In this document: positions 49,687-58,505 of the stretch, in pieces
Position numbering within the stretch: position 1 is the stretch's first letter
Layout: each line of letters starts with the position of its first letter
Source: Actinomadura sp. NBRC 104412
GTDB taxonomy: Bacteria > Actinomycetota > Actinomycetes > Streptosporangiales > Streptosporangiaceae
Length of the DNA: 64,000 nt
NCBI RefSeq assembly: GCF_030269515.1
Contig: NZ_BSTM01000001.1
Coordinates: forward strand, 1 to 64,000
Direction of reading: 5' to 3'
Position numbers and translations under genes: made by a program
The notes under the pieces: model-generated
What the model was told of the DNA's origin: nothing
The model's database searches: none
What the model saw: only the letters and a program-made list of their open reading frames with translations

Positions 49687-50139
49687 TCATCTGGCCTTGC
49701 CGATTTGAATCGATCGAATCGTCAGCATTCCCGGATCCACGGGCGACATTCTGGGCGGAGGTAAATCCTTGATAAGGTCGCATGGTCGGCTTGTCCAGAG
49801 CGTGTTTCCTGGGGATTGTGGGGTGATCGGGAAGTAATGCCGGACCGACCGTTGTCGTCGAATTCTGCGTTGCGGCTGATACCTGATGAGTTGTGGCGGA
49901 ACGCCGAGCCGCTGCGCGTGGCGGCGTCTTCCAGGCGAGTTGGGGGTCTTCGCCTCCGCGGCCTCGCGGTAGGCGGCTGTGCCATGGCCGCCTTCCACCA
50001 GCACCCCGAACCCACTGGCGGTCTGGTCGGCCATCATGTCCTCGATGGGGATCTCGCTGAGCCGCCCGTGGAGGAACCGCAGCGCCTCTACGGCCCGTTC
50101 GACATCAAGCTGCGCGAGTTCCTTGACGTGGACGGTCAC
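49687..50139 (-). CDS. Chimeric/truncated hypothetical protein
   Basis: From GTG 50139 the frame reads VTVHVKELAQLDVERAVEAL, RFLHGRLSEIPIEDMMADQT, ASGFGVLVEGGHGTAAYREA with very high GC3, then after about 70 codons turns into low-quality sequence down to the stop at 49687. The join near 49940 coincides with an insertion-sequence-like fragment on the other strand. So this looks like a genuine gene whose 3' half was replaced. Family not recognised. Confidence 0.35.
   Translation of the reverse strand: MTVHVKELAQLDVERAVEALRFLHGRLSEIPIEDMMADQTASGFGVLVEGGHGTAAYREAAEAKTPNSPGRRRHAQRLGVPPQLIRYQPQRRIRRQRSVRHYFPITPQSPGNTLWTSRPCDLIKDLPPPRMSPVDPGMLTIRSIQIGKAR
49816..49940 (+). mobile_element. N-terminal fragment resembling an IS5-family transposase
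   Basis: From ATG 49837 the frame reads NSALRLIPDELWRNAEPLRV, similar to the LVPDELWxxxEPLLP start of IS5-type transposases, then loses similarity after ~35 residues. No inverted repeats found. Weak, by-eye call. Confidence 0.3.
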
Positions 50140-50208
50140 CCAAAGCTCAGTGACCCTCCTCGCCAGACGACAGGACCCGGCTGAAGGCTGTCCCGTCCGG
50201 CAGGCCAA

Positions 50209-50460
50209 AACTGCTCTTGATATCGACGCGTCACAGCATGAAGTGCTCCACGCTGCGAGTGGTCACGCATGCCGCTGCGAGTTCGGTCCGTCAGTGGACG
50301 CGAGCCTCAGCGCTTGCGGAGGATCGTCCAGCCGAGACGCCCCAAGCAACGGGAACGACCGCACGTGCGTGCGCCCAATTCGCTGGGCGGCGTGGGGACT
50401 GCGAGCGCGTTGAGCCTCTGTGTGCGATTCTGTGCGAAGCGTGGATCCGAGGATGTCAAG
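50209..50460. other. Upstream region of the 50.5 kb gene
   Basis: No gene seen. Contains a short direct repeat TGTGCGA-N3-TGTGCGA at 50421-50437, 24 bp before the next start codon. Confidence 0.35.
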
Positions 50461-51399
50461 ATGAGCAGCACCGTCGAGGTGTATCTGCGGTATCCGGGGG
50501 ATGCGGTTGCCGCAGTGGCACGCGTTTCCTTGTCTTTGGGTGCGCGGGGGTACTTCGGCTCCCCGTTGGAAACCTTCAGGTTCACGCTATGGCCTCGGGT
50601 TGGAGGGCTTCTCGGCGTCGATCTGTCGGCTGTGGAGGAGGACTTCGGAACCGCGTTGTCACCATATGACTTCGAGCTGTCGATGGAGCTGATGGACGCG
50701 CCGGCGCCGGTACGCGGGGAGATGCGCGAACGGGCAGGACGGGAGGTGTTCGATCGGCTGACCGCGCTGGAGGTCCCGTTGGCTTACGGCGACCACGCCT
50801 ACCTCTTCGCCGACTTCCTCCCGGGAAGGGGTGTACGGGAGTTGCCTCCTGGCACCGGCTGGGAGGAGGATGACCGGGACGCCTGGTTCGAGCCCCGCCT
50901 TCACGGCGCCGCACGGCCTGCGGACAAGGCGAATCACGAAGCGCCCTTCCGTCCCTTCGGGTCGGTGCGGGTCTTCGAGACCGACGGGCTGGTCCACCTC
51001 GTGCCCTGGGGCGACGGTGCCGCGATGGCGCCTGTGGCGTCGGTACGCGCGTCATCGGGCCAGGCCATTCTGGGCCGCATGCTGGCCGAGACCCTCGGAC
51101 GGTCACGGCAGGGGGCGGGAGCGACCACGGCGGATCCCTGGTCCTGGGTGACCGGCACCGCCGGACGGGAGCCCGGTGACTACGCACGCGCCGCGGTGTC
51201 CATCGATATCGACGTCACGGAGAGCGCGATCACGGCGGTACCCCATGGAGGGATGACGGAACCGGCCGGCGACCATGTCACCCAGGGACCCGTGGTCGAG
51301 TCGCTGGCGGTGCGTCAGTCCGGCCCCTGGGACGACACGTCCATGGGAGACCTCGTCCTCCGGCTCATCCGCGAGACACGCGCCCGCGTCCCCTCGTAG
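50461..51399 (+). CDS. Hypothetical cytoplasmic protein (312 residues)
   Basis: Begins MSSTVEVYLRYPGDAVAAVA and includes RGYFGSPLETFRFTLWPRVG, AYGDHAYLFADFLPGRGVRE and HEAPFRPFGSVRVFETDGLV. No signal peptide, membrane helix or known catalytic motif visible; acidic C-terminal half. It may be a contact-dependent or SMI1-like accessory protein, but there is no firm evidence. Convergent with the flavodoxin-fold reductase gene. Confidence 0.6.
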   Translation: MSSTVEVYLRYPGDAVAAVARVSLSLGARGYFGSPLETFRFTLWPRVGGLLGVDLSAVEEDFGTALSPYDFELSMELMDAPAPVRGEMRERAGREVFDRLTALEVPLAYGDHAYLFADFLPGRGVRELPPGTGWEEDDRDAWFEPRLHGAARPADKANHEAPFRPFGSVRVFETDGLVHLVPWGDGAAMAPVASVRASSGQAILGRMLAETLGRSRQGAGATTADPWSWVTGTAGREPGDYARAAVSIDIDVTESAITAVPHGGMTEPAGDHVTQGPVVESLAVRQSGPWDDTSMGDLVLRLIRETRARVPS

Positions 51400-51442
51400 T
51401 CGCCGCAGGACCTTCATGACGCGCGTCGCAACACCCGGAGGT

Positions 51443-52048
51443 TCAGGACGGTGGGGCGGGGATCGGGTTGGCGGCCAGCGCCTCGGCGGCGGCCACCAGG
51501 TTGGAGGCCATCGCCCGGCCCGTGCTTTCCGACCAGTCCCGGCCTTCCCGGCTGTCCAGGTAGCTCGGCCCGGGTCCGGGGCCGCGGTTCCAGTACGTCC
51601 ACGCCTGCCCGGGGATCGTGTAGCCGAAGTCGTTGAGCGCGCCGCTCAAGTTGTTGATCACGTGGTGCGCGCCGTCCTCGTTACCTGTGACGATCACCCC
51701 GGCGACCCGGTTGAAGGCGACCGGCCGCCCCTCGTCATCGGTCTCCGACAGCATGGCGTCCATCCGTTCGATCACCCGCTGGGCGATCGAGGACGGCTGG
51801 CCCGCCCAGGTCGGCGACGCCAGGACGAGGATCTCCGCGTCCAGCAGGGAACGATGCACCGCGGGCCAGGGGTCGCCCTCGCCGAGATCGGTCGCCACGC
51901 CTGGCGGGATGTCGAGGTCCACGGCCCGGATGCTCTCCACCTCGACGCCCCTGGCTCGCAGCTCGTCCTCGACCACCGTCGCGAGCGCCTCGGTGTTGGA
52001 TGCCTCGGGCGAGCGCTTCAACGTGCAGTTGATCACCACGGCGCGCAT
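51443..52048 (-). CDS. Flavodoxin-fold NAD(P)H-dependent FMN reductase
   Basis: 201-residue protein of the NADPH-dependent FMN reductase/WrbA-like fold: MRAVVINCTLKRSPEASNTE (FMN phosphate loop), ILVLASPTWAGQPSSIAQRV and GVIVTGNEDGAHHVINNLSG. ATG 52048 follows AAGGAGA. Probably reduces quinones or nitro compounds, or supplies FMNH2. Divergent from the DDN-type gene at 52158, so both may answer the same signal. Confidence 0.85.
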   Translation of the reverse strand: MRAVVINCTLKRSPEASNTEALATVVEDELRARGVEVESIRAVDLDIPPGVATDLGEGDPWPAVHRSLLDAEILVLASPTWAGQPSSIAQRVIERMDAMLSETDDEGRPVAFNRVAGVIVTGNEDGAHHVINNLSGALNDFGYTIPGQAWTYWNRGPGPGPSYLDSREGRDWSESTGRAMASNLVAAAEALAANPIPAPPS

Positions 52049-52157
52049 GGGCGTCTCCTTCCGGTTCGCGACCTGCGCACGCTGAGGTACCCCGGCTGGT
52101 CTTCTCAAACGTGAGCGGCCGTCCGCCATCACGGACCGCGGTCGTAAGGTGGCCGGC

Positions 52158-52655
52158 ATGGCCGTTCGCCGTATACCTCGCCGGCTGGCGCGTGCCCCGA
52201 TCCCGCTGTTCCGGCACGGGTTCGGATGGCTGCTCGGGAAGCGGATCATGATGCTGGAGCACCGCGGGCGGAAGACCGGCCGCCTGCGTTACGTGGTGCT
52301 GGAGGTGGTCGACAGGGAACCGGGCGCTCTCGTCCTGGTGTCCGGATACGGCGCCGCCTCACAGTGGTTCCGCAACGTGGTCGCCGATCCGTCCGTCCGC
52401 GTCTGGAACGGCCGCATCCGCGGCGCCCCGGCACGGGCCACGATCCTGCCCCCAGCGCAAACGCGAACACGGCTGGAGTCCTACCGGGCGCGCAACCCTC
52501 GGTCGGCCGCGGCGCTGGGGCGCATCCTGGGCATCGCCGAACTCTCCGGTTCCGAACAGATCCCCGAGGACATCGCCCAACGGCTGCCGCTGGTCCGTGT
52601 TCGCCTGCTCGACGAGCCCGACGCCACGAAGTCGGCCCATGTCAGCGGATCTTGA
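52158..52655 (+). CDS. Deazaflavin (F420)-dependent nitroreductase-family protein (DDN-like)
   Basis: 165-residue split-barrel protein: LLGKRIMMLEHRGRKTGRLR (the F420-binding HxGRKSGxxR motif) and ALVLVSGYGAASQWFRNVVADPSVRV (WFRNL-type). Members use F420H2 to reduce quinones or nitroimidazoles and sit at the membrane. ATG 52158 is preferred over GTG 52149 by ribosome-site spacing. Its 3' end overlaps the convergent amidohydrolase gene by 14 bp. Confidence 0.85.
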   Translation: MAVRRIPRRLARAPIPLFRHGFGWLLGKRIMMLEHRGRKTGRLRYVVLEVVDREPGALVLVSGYGAASQWFRNVVADPSVRVWNGRIRGAPARATILPPAQTRTRLESYRARNPRSAAALGRILGIAELSGSEQIPEDIAQRLPLVRVRLLDEPDATKSAHVSGS

Positions 52656-54396
52656 GCGCGCCGGTGTTGTGGACGATCCGGCCGCCGACGATGGTCAGGA
52701 CCGCGCTGATCCGCTTGATCTCGTTCTCCGGGACGGAGAAGTAGTCGCGGTCCAGCACGACCAAATCGGCCGGCTTGCCCTTCTCGATCGACCCGAGCCG
52801 GTCGTCCGCCCGCAGGAACCAGGCGTTCTCCCTGGTGAACGCGCGCAGGGCCTCCCGCCGGGTGATCTGCTGACCGTCGTTGACCAGTTGGCCCAGGGCG
52901 TTCACGCCGGTGACCGCGTACTGCAGATGCGGCCATGGCGTGAGCGTCGAGATGTGGACGCCGTCGCCCTCGATGCCCGCCTTGATCCCGTGGTCGAGGA
53001 TGGTCCGGAACGGGGCGCCGCCCGACCCCGGCGTCCCGGTGATCCAGGTGAACGCGCGCATGACCACACCGGCGCCCAACGCGTGCAGCCGGTCCAGGAG
53101 GTCCTCGGTGACGACCGGGACGTGGTGGACGATGTAGCGGTCCCCGGTGATGCCGAACTCGCGGTCGACCGCCTCCCACCCCTCGACGACCTGGGTCAGT
53201 TCCGCGAGGTCGGCGACGGCGTTCTCGTTGCGCCAGCCGGCCTCGGCGACCAGCCGTTGCGCCTGGAACCACACGTCGCGGGGCGACAGCGGCGCGGCCC
53301 ACTCGCCGATGCCACCGGTCCACTGCACGTCGTCGCCGAAGAAGGTGAACTGGTTCCTCAGGCGTTCCCGCAGTTCCGGCAATTGCGGGTCGCTCTGGTT
53401 GTGGAGGAAGTTGAATTCCATCCGGATCGTCGTCTCGCCCTTCGCGTGCAGGTGCAGCAACGGGTCGTACATCCGGTAGTGGTCGAGGTTGGACAGCACC
53501 TGGCGTGGATGCAGCGGTCCCGGCGTCGGGAAGAGCACTTTGTCGCTGTGCGCGGTCAGGCCCATACTGGCCGAGTACGCCATCATGTCGCGGCTGCTGC
53601 GCAATCTGTCGTCAAACGTCTGCTGCCGCCGCAGAAGGTAGAGCGCCGTCGTCGCGGGTGTCGGGACGCCGAACCCGCCGGTGGCGATGAGCCCGTTCTC
53701 CGCCACGTTGACCTTGACCGCGTCCGGGTGCGGGAGCGGCCCGTCGTCGACCTTGTCGAAGAAGCGTTTGCCGGCGCTGTTCGTGACGGCGGGTCCGGTG
53801 AAGTTCTGGTAGAGCAGCACCGGCCGGTCCGGTACGGCGTCGTCAAGTTCCGCCAGGGTCGGCAGCCGCCGTTCCGCCCACTGGTTGGGGTGCCAGCCCC
53901 CGAGAGCGGTGATCCACTGGCCGGACGGGACGCCCGGCCGGCGGGCGGCCAGTGCCTCCTGAACGTCCGCGATGGACTCGGCCCGTTCGACGGCGGCGAC
54001 ATGGAACCCGGGCCGGTTCGCCAGGCTCACCGAATGGATGTGGCTTTCGATGATCCCGGGGATCACCGTGCGCCCGCGCAGGTCGATGGTCCTGGTGACC
54101 CCGTCGCCGTGGTCGCCGCCCCGTCCCACGGCGGTGAACCGGCCGTCCTCGATGACCACCGAGGAGACGACGCGGTCGCCCCGGTCCATCGTGTGGATCT
54201 TCCCGTTGACCAGCCGCAGCCGTTCCCCCGGCCCGCCGTGCCGGTCGTGGCCGCCATGGCCCGGGGAGGCGCCTGCCGGTGCCGCGGTCAGCCCGCCCAT
54301 CGCCAGGACGGCTCCCGTCCCCGCCCCTGCCCGGAAGACGTTCCGGCGCGAGATGCCTTCGGTCCGTTTCCGATCGTGGCCGTCGCCTGGGCTCAT
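52642..54396 (-). CDS. Tat-exported amidohydrolase (amidohydro_3/YtcJ type)
   Basis: 584-residue protein. Twin-arginine signal SRRNVFRAGAGTGAVLAMGG (about 16-35) ending near APAGASPG. Metal-dependent amidohydrolase core: TVIPGIIESHIHSVSLANRP (HxH), WHPNQW, HAKGETTIRMEFNFLH, HHVPVVTEDLLDRLHALGAG and the strand IEGDGVHIS with Asp. C-terminal GSIEKGKPADLVVLDRDYFS is family-typical. Relatives hydrolyse N-substituted amides or formamides outside the cell. ATG 54396 chosen for the Tat motif position. Confidence 0.85.
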   Translation of the reverse strand: MSPGDGHDRKRTEGISRRNVFRAGAGTGAVLAMGGLTAAPAGASPGHGGHDRHGGPGERLRLVNGKIHTMDRGDRVVSSVVIEDGRFTAVGRGGDHGDGVTRTIDLRGRTVIPGIIESHIHSVSLANRPGFHVAAVERAESIADVQEALAARRPGVPSGQWITALGGWHPNQWAERRLPTLAELDDAVPDRPVLLYQNFTGPAVTNSAGKRFFDKVDDGPLPHPDAVKVNVAENGLIATGGFGVPTPATTALYLLRRQQTFDDRLRSSRDMMAYSASMGLTAHSDKVLFPTPGPLHPRQVLSNLDHYRMYDPLLHLHAKGETTIRMEFNFLHNQSDPQLPELRERLRNQFTFFGDDVQWTGGIGEWAAPLSPRDVWFQAQRLVAEAGWRNENAVADLAELTQVVEGWEAVDREFGITGDRYIVHHVPVVTEDLLDRLHALGAGVVMRAFTWITGTPGSGGAPFRTILDHGIKAGIEGDGVHISTLTPWPHLQYAVTGVNALGQLVNDGQQITRREALRAFTRENAWFLRADDRLGSIEKGKPADLVVLDRDYFSVPENEIKRISAVLTIVGGRIVHNTGALKIR

Positions 54397-54837
54397 CGAT
54401 GACACCGCCTTCTCACGGTGAATGCCCGTACAGGAGTGGACGTGCGGATGCCAGGAGTACAGGCGCCCCGAACATCCCCGCACATCATGAATAATCTCGA
54501 TGCGTAAATCAATTAACGGGCGTCATTCCCGTTCTTCCGCCCGGCGAGAACGGCCTTGCATGTTCGCGATACACCTGCTTCGGCCGCCTCCGGAAACGGC
54601 AATTATCGTTCGAGCGGAAGACGCGAATGACCCTCGCGGCCGTCGGATCTCCGCTCCCTGACGCCGCGGCCACAGGGCCTGAGCTCGGCGCGCCCTGCGC
54701 AGGTCACCGGGCCTGAGCTCGGTGAACGTGGATCGTCGTTGGGCATCGTTACACTCCGATCGTGCCATCGGCACGCAGGCACGACCTCGCGGCGACGCCC
54801 GACCGCGATGCCCCTTCTCTCAGGAGAACCGGACGAG
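54397..54837. other. 440-bp intergenic region with a 14-bp direct repeat
   Basis: No credible gene on either strand. GGGCCTGAGCTCGG occurs at 54675-54688 and again at 54709-54722 (34-bp spacing), each including the palindrome GAGCTC. It presumably holds the promoters of the divergent amidohydrolase and 932-residue genes. Confidence 0.45.
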
Positions 54838-57636
54838 ATGACCGCCCGTATCGAGTGGCCTGAACTTCGCGCGTTGATCGCGGCGCGGATACCGCAACCG
54901 GTGATCGCGCGGCTGGCCCCCATACCACCCGCCGAGCTGAAGCATCTGCGGCCGAAGCTCAAAGCGCTGCGTACGGAGCTTCGCAGGGAGCTGTTCTCGG
55001 GCGACATGGTCAGGTACGACCGGGCATTCGATCAGCTCGCTCCGCTCTACCTCGCCGGAATCATGAGCTCGGAAAGCCCCGCCGAGGCTCTGGACTGGCT
55101 CACCAGCAGCCGGTTGAGGGACGCCTCCTGGTGCTTGGAGAACGGCGGCTCCACGAACCCCGATCAGAGAGAGGTGCTTCGGCTCCTCCTCCTCGATCAC
55201 CGGGACACCGCCTGGCAGCGGGAGCTCGCGGTCCGGTTGGCGAACTGGCTTCCCGATCGTGGCGATGCCCGGCGATGGAAACTGCTCGAAGGACTGATCC
55301 TGTGGTCCGGGGCGGTGGTGCCGGCGACGGATGGCTATATCGTCGGATGGGTCCGAGAGGCCGGTCACGCGGGTCACTACGGCGCGTCCGGCGGCAGCGG
55401 TCCCTGGTCGTGGCTCGCGGAGCTGGGATCGCACCTCTCGATCCCGCATCACACCACGCTGCTCGAACGGTTGCGCGCGGAACCACGGCTGGCCGAGTTC
55501 GTGCGGCGCATGTTCGAGGTCGCCGACATCGGCGCGGCGCTGGCCGCCGGGCACACCGCGCGGTTCGGCCCGGACAACGAGTGGCCGAAGGCCCTGACAA
55601 AGCTGGCCGATGAGGGTGTGCTGGACCGCGGTGAACTGCTCGATCTGTGTACGGCCAAGCTGCTGCGCGGTGACAGGCCGGGAAATCTGCGCGGCTTCGT
55701 CAGGCTCCACGAGGAACTCGCGCCGACGCTCGACGAGGTCGCGGACCGGCGGAAGACCTACATCGGCATCGTCGTCGGCGGCGCCGGCACCGTCGCGAAG
55801 ATCGCTCAGGCGGCGCTGCGCGACCTCGACAACGCCGGCCGCCTGGAAACCGACGCACTGCTCGACATCGCGGCCGCCGTCCTGGTCCGGCCGGAGAAGA
55901 ATCTCGCGACCGCGCAACTGGCCTGGCTGGACGCCGCGGCCCGCCGGGACCCCGCCACGGCCGGCCCGCTCATGCGTGTCGCGGCCACCGCGTTCACACA
56001 TCCCGGCGGCAACGTTCAGGAACGCGCGGTCCGTCTGATCGTCAAGCACGCCACGAACATCGACTCGGCGATCCTCGCCGAACTGCGAGAAGCCGCGGGC
56101 GACCTCAACGCCGCATTACGTGACGAGGCACGACGTGCCCTTGGCGTCAAGGTGAGTTCTTCAGGTTCGGGCCTCCAGGTTTCTCCTCAACCCGGCTATC
56201 AGCCGCGAGCCATGCCGCCGCCCATCGCGTCGGCCGTGGAACTGGCCGAGCGCTTCGTCCCGGCGCTGGCGGGTCGTGCCGTCGATCCGCTCGACGCCGA
56301 ACGCATCATGGAGGCGGTCGTCGTCGAACACCACCGGGACCCACAGGCCCTGGTCGAGGCGCTGAGCCCGCTGGCACGACGGTATCCGCCCGAAGGACTT
56401 GAGGGATGGGAACAGCGCGGCGTTCCCAAGGCATTGCGCTGCGTCTTCGACGCGGTGCTGGGGCTGGACACGCGAGACCGGCAAGTGATGTACGAGCTCT
56501 ATCGGGGGAACAATGACCGGCCACCGGCTCCTGAGTGGGCCACGCTCTACCGGACTCACGAACTCATCAAATACCTCGTCAAAGGCGACACGCGGATACC
56601 GTGCCTGCTCGCCACCCCTACGGCCGGTAACGGCGACATAGACCCCGCCGTGCTCGTTCAGCGGCTCGACGCATACGCCAAGTCCTCCGCCGCGCCGCTT
56701 CCGTGGGACCTTGAGCAGGCATTGATCCGGGTGCCCATCGGAACGGCACGTGAGATCGTCGAAACCCATCCGGTCATCACGGGTCACCCCGGCACTACGT
56801 TCGTCGCCGGCCTCAGGCTCGGCAGCCTCAGATTTCCAACCTTCGACGGCTTCGTCGTTCGGGGCGACGGCGGCGCCGAAAAGTTCGGGGAGCATCCCAA
56901 GGCGAGCATGCCGACGCAGTGGATCCTGCCGAGTTTCACCCCCGCGTCCGAGCACGTAGGGGCGTTGCCGTACAAGGTGCTCACCGAGACACCCGACCCG
57001 TTCCAGAAGCAACCGTACGCGTGGGACTGGACAGGGCCCGGCGCGCCTTCGGCCTACTGGCCGTCACTCTTGCCGCATCACCCCGAGATCGTCGCCGCGC
57101 ACGCGATTCCCGATCTCTATGAGCAAGCCACCGACACACTGCGAAACATCAATCCGGTCCTGCCCCTGCTGGCGGAGACGGCGGGCCGTCCCGGACCGGT
57201 CGTCCACCTCGCCGTGGCTTACGGGCTTGCCGCGGGGCGTCCGGAGAACCGCGTCGCCGCGGTAGACGCGATCTACACCCTGGCCGCGCGCACGCTGCTG
57301 GACACCAAGCGACTCGGCGTCCTCCTGGGAGCCCTGGGCATGGGTAACGTGATCAAGATGAACCGGCTGGTCGCCTCGCTCACCGAGGCCGCACGGGGAC
57401 TGCCACGTGAGGTCCTCGGGGTGGTGGCGTCGATGCTGCCGGCTCTGGCCGACCAGCCCAGCATGAGGGGGCTGCCCGACCTGCTCGCGCTCGGATCGGA
57501 GTGCGCGGCGGCGACGGGAGGCACCCTCAGGATCCCTGAACTCGACGGGCTCGCCGCACTCCGTAGGCCCGCTCGCGTGGCCAGAGAGGCGGAGCGGCTG
57601 CGACACATCCTCAGCGGAACCGCCCAGGGCGAATAG
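54838..57636 (+). CDS. Large helical-repeat-like protein of unknown function (932 residues)
   Basis: Soluble 932-residue protein starting MTARIEWPELRALIAARIPQ. Many amphipathic helices with repeated Leu/Ala patterns (about 100-470 and 700-930) suggest a HEAT/ARM-like solenoid; a middle segment (about 620-740) is more beta-like (TRIPCLLATPTAGNGDIDPA, TFVAGLRLGSLRFPTFDGFV). It resembles large actinomycete proteins of the DUF6493/MolR-like kind, usually met beside SWIM-zinc-finger and MoxR/VWA genes, which are absent here. ATG 54838 follows AGGAGA; an in-frame ATG near 54808 is also possible. Confidence 0.5.
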   Translation: MTARIEWPELRALIAARIPQPVIARLAPIPPAELKHLRPKLKALRTELRRELFSGDMVRYDRAFDQLAPLYLAGIMSSESPAEALDWLTSSRLRDASWCLENGGSTNPDQREVLRLLLLDHRDTAWQRELAVRLANWLPDRGDARRWKLLEGLILWSGAVVPATDGYIVGWVREAGHAGHYGASGGSGPWSWLAELGSHLSIPHHTTLLERLRAEPRLAEFVRRMFEVADIGAALAAGHTARFGPDNEWPKALTKLADEGVLDRGELLDLCTAKLLRGDRPGNLRGFVRLHEELAPTLDEVADRRKTYIGIVVGGAGTVAKIAQAALRDLDNAGRLETDALLDIAAAVLVRPEKNLATAQLAWLDAAARRDPATAGPLMRVAATAFTHPGGNVQERAVRLIVKHATNIDSAILAELREAAGDLNAALRDEARRALGVKVSSSGSGLQVSPQPGYQPRAMPPPIASAVELAERFVPALAGRAVDPLDAERIMEAVVVEHHRDPQALVEALSPLARRYPPEGLEGWEQRGVPKALRCVFDAVLGLDTRDRQVMYELYRGNNDRPPAPEWATLYRTHELIKYLVKGDTRIPCLLATPTAGNGDIDPAVLVQRLDAYAKSSAAPLPWDLEQALIRVPIGTAREIVETHPVITGHPGTTFVAGLRLGSLRFPTFDGFVVRGDGGAEKFGEHPKASMPTQWILPSFTPASEHVGALPYKVLTETPDPFQKQPYAWDWTGPGAPSAYWPSLLPHHPEIVAAHAIPDLYEQATDTLRNINPVLPLLAETAGRPGPVVHLAVAYGLAAGRPENRVAAVDAIYTLAARTLLDTKRLGVLLGALGMGNVIKMNRLVASLTEAARGLPREVLGVVASMLPALADQPSMRGLPDLLALGSECAAATGGTLRIPELDGLAALRRPARVAREAERLRHILSGTAQGE

Positions 57637-57734
57637 GCACCGCACTTGGCGGACGGCGGATCGGATCGCGGATGGAGCCGGGTGGCCGGTCATCGGTGTG
57701 ACGGCGTGTTAGGAGATGTGCGCTACGTGCTGCT

Positions 57735-58500
57735 TTGTTCATGGGACGCCGGCGGGTGGCGCTCGTTTCTCTGGGCGCGCACTTTTGGCCTGCGTACGTG
57801 TTCTACGTCCACTCCAAGCACGACCGCGCCGTTTCCGCGCTGAGGGGGAGCGAGGGGCGGTGGCGCGCGCCGGAGGGCAGGCAGGGCGAGGGACGCGTCC
57901 GTAACCTCCGCGGCGAGGGCACGAAGATCACCGTGCGGCTCACCCCGCATGGCGCGCTGTGGCCGGTCAAGAGCGACGGCCACCGGGCGCTCTGGTACTC
58001 CCTCGTTCCCGCCGGGCCGGTCGCCGTGGTCATCCTGGTGCCGTTGGTGGGCATGGTGGCGGGACGGAAGGCGAGATGGATCGCCAAGGAGATCGTGCGC
58101 TCCGCGCCGCCCGGTGCCCTCGGGTGTCCTGGACGCGTCCCTGCCGAGCCTGCCGGGGAAGAAGAGGGATCGCGCGGTCGTCCACGACGCGTCGGGCGCG
58201 CCGCCGGTGGTCATCGCACGGTGTGGCGGCACGTCGCGGGACGAGAGCGTGGTGCCGTTCCGCCCGGACGGTACGAGGCCGGGCACGCTGCGCGGGCCGG
58301 CCCCCACCCCACACCCGGATCGAGCTGGTGGACGCCGCCGGGCAGCCGATGGGCGTCCTCGACACCGACAAGCGCGTCCCGTCCCTGGCGTTCGTCCTGC
58401 TGGACGGGCGGGACGCCGAGGTGGGGGCGCTGGCCCGGTACGGCATTCGGCACTGGGTGATGCGTCTGGACAGATTCGCGGGGCGCCGGTTCGGGTGGAC
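57735..58500 (+). pseudogene. Frameshifted membrane-protein gene
   Basis: Three successive + strand frames join into one protein: AYVFYVHSKHDRAVSALRG, LTPHGALWPVKSDGHRALWY, a membrane helix AGPVAVVILVPLVGMVAG, then (after a shift near 58115) VLDASLPSLPGKKRDRAVVH and DESVVPFRPDGTRPGTLRG, then (after a shift near 58305) TRIELVDAAGQPMGVLDTDK and RYGIRHWVMRLDRFAG. The 3' end runs into the convergent pntB gene without a proper stop. Function unknown. Confidence 0.5.
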
Positions 58501-58505
58501 GCGGG

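Noticed and set aside
54675..54722. 14-bp direct repeat as phage/ICE attachment site
   Set aside because: Only 34 bp apart, no integrase or tRNA nearby; simple local duplication is likelier.
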